From contig JABJEE010000133.1 of NCBI GenBank assembly GCA_018665005.1, positions 1-14,832 of the forward strand: a DNA stretch of 14,832 nucleotides. Direction: 5' to 3'. Below the pieces are notes generated by a model. That model ran no database searches. It was not told the DNA's origin and was given only the letters and a program-made list of their open reading frames with translations. The first letter of the stretch is position 1; each line of letters starts with the position of its first letter. Positions 14,822 to 14,832 of the stretch are shown in pieces. Made by a program: the position numbers and the translations under genes. This DNA is from Flavobacteriales bacterium. Lineage in GTDB: Bacteria; Bacteroidota; Bacteroidia; Flavobacteriales_D; Crocinitomicaceae.

Positions 14822-14832
14822 TCCGTTCCAAC

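Noticed and set aside
1..14832. CRISPR arrays, tRNA or rRNA genes, insertion sequences, phage or defence genes
   Set aside because: No repeat-spacer array, cloverleaf, rRNA segment, transposase motif or terminal inverted repeat was seen. The coding regions are accounted for by the listed genes.

Overview
The window is AT-rich, gene-dense DNA from a member of the Bacteroidota, most likely Flavobacteriales. The grounds are a type IX secretion (T9SS) C-terminal sorting domain, a GLPGLI-family protein beside a TonB-receptor-like barrel, promoter elements of the TAnnTTTG type, an absence of clear Shine-Dalgarno sequences, and lipoproteins with the lipobox Cys at residue 17. Genus cannot be assigned from the sequence alone.

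Layout. (1) Positions 1-1013 are sparse: a small secreted T9SS-type protein on the minus strand, two near-identical hairpin-plus-tail repeats flanking it, and what may be the frame-broken remnant of a second secreted gene. (2) 1014-2216 is a cation:proton antiporter (+). It converges, with an 8-bp overlap, on a minus-strand housekeeping cluster running ruvX (pre-16S rRNA/Holliday junction nuclease), def (peptide deformylase) and an uncharacterised lipoprotein. (3) A 106-bp divergent intergenic region separates ruvX from a rightward run of seven genes that reaches the end of the window. (4) That run starts with a TetR repressor, a TolC-type outer-membrane channel, a lipoprotein membrane-fusion protein and an RND permease, overlapping by 4 nt or separated by 7 nt: a complete tripartite efflux operon with its own regulator. 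(5) Next come an unrecognised lipoprotein, a large TonB-receptor-like outer-membrane beta-barrel and a GLPGLI-family secreted protein. The last two overlap by 23 nt.

How the genes may work together. The TetR protein probably senses a compound exported by the RND pump and controls the operon. The lipoprotein, barrel and GLPGLI genes follow in the same direction, and I see no terminator between them and the pump, so they may be co-transcribed with it. A functional link is inference.

I do not see a clear new defence, mobile or biosynthetic system. The most interesting signals are the duplicated hairpin with its conserved tail, the promoter boxes placed so close to the ruvX and tetR start codons that both transcripts look leaderless, the cargo-less T9SS protein, and Bacteroidota-type departures of the RND pump from AcrB (an extra membrane hairpin and replaced proton-relay residues).
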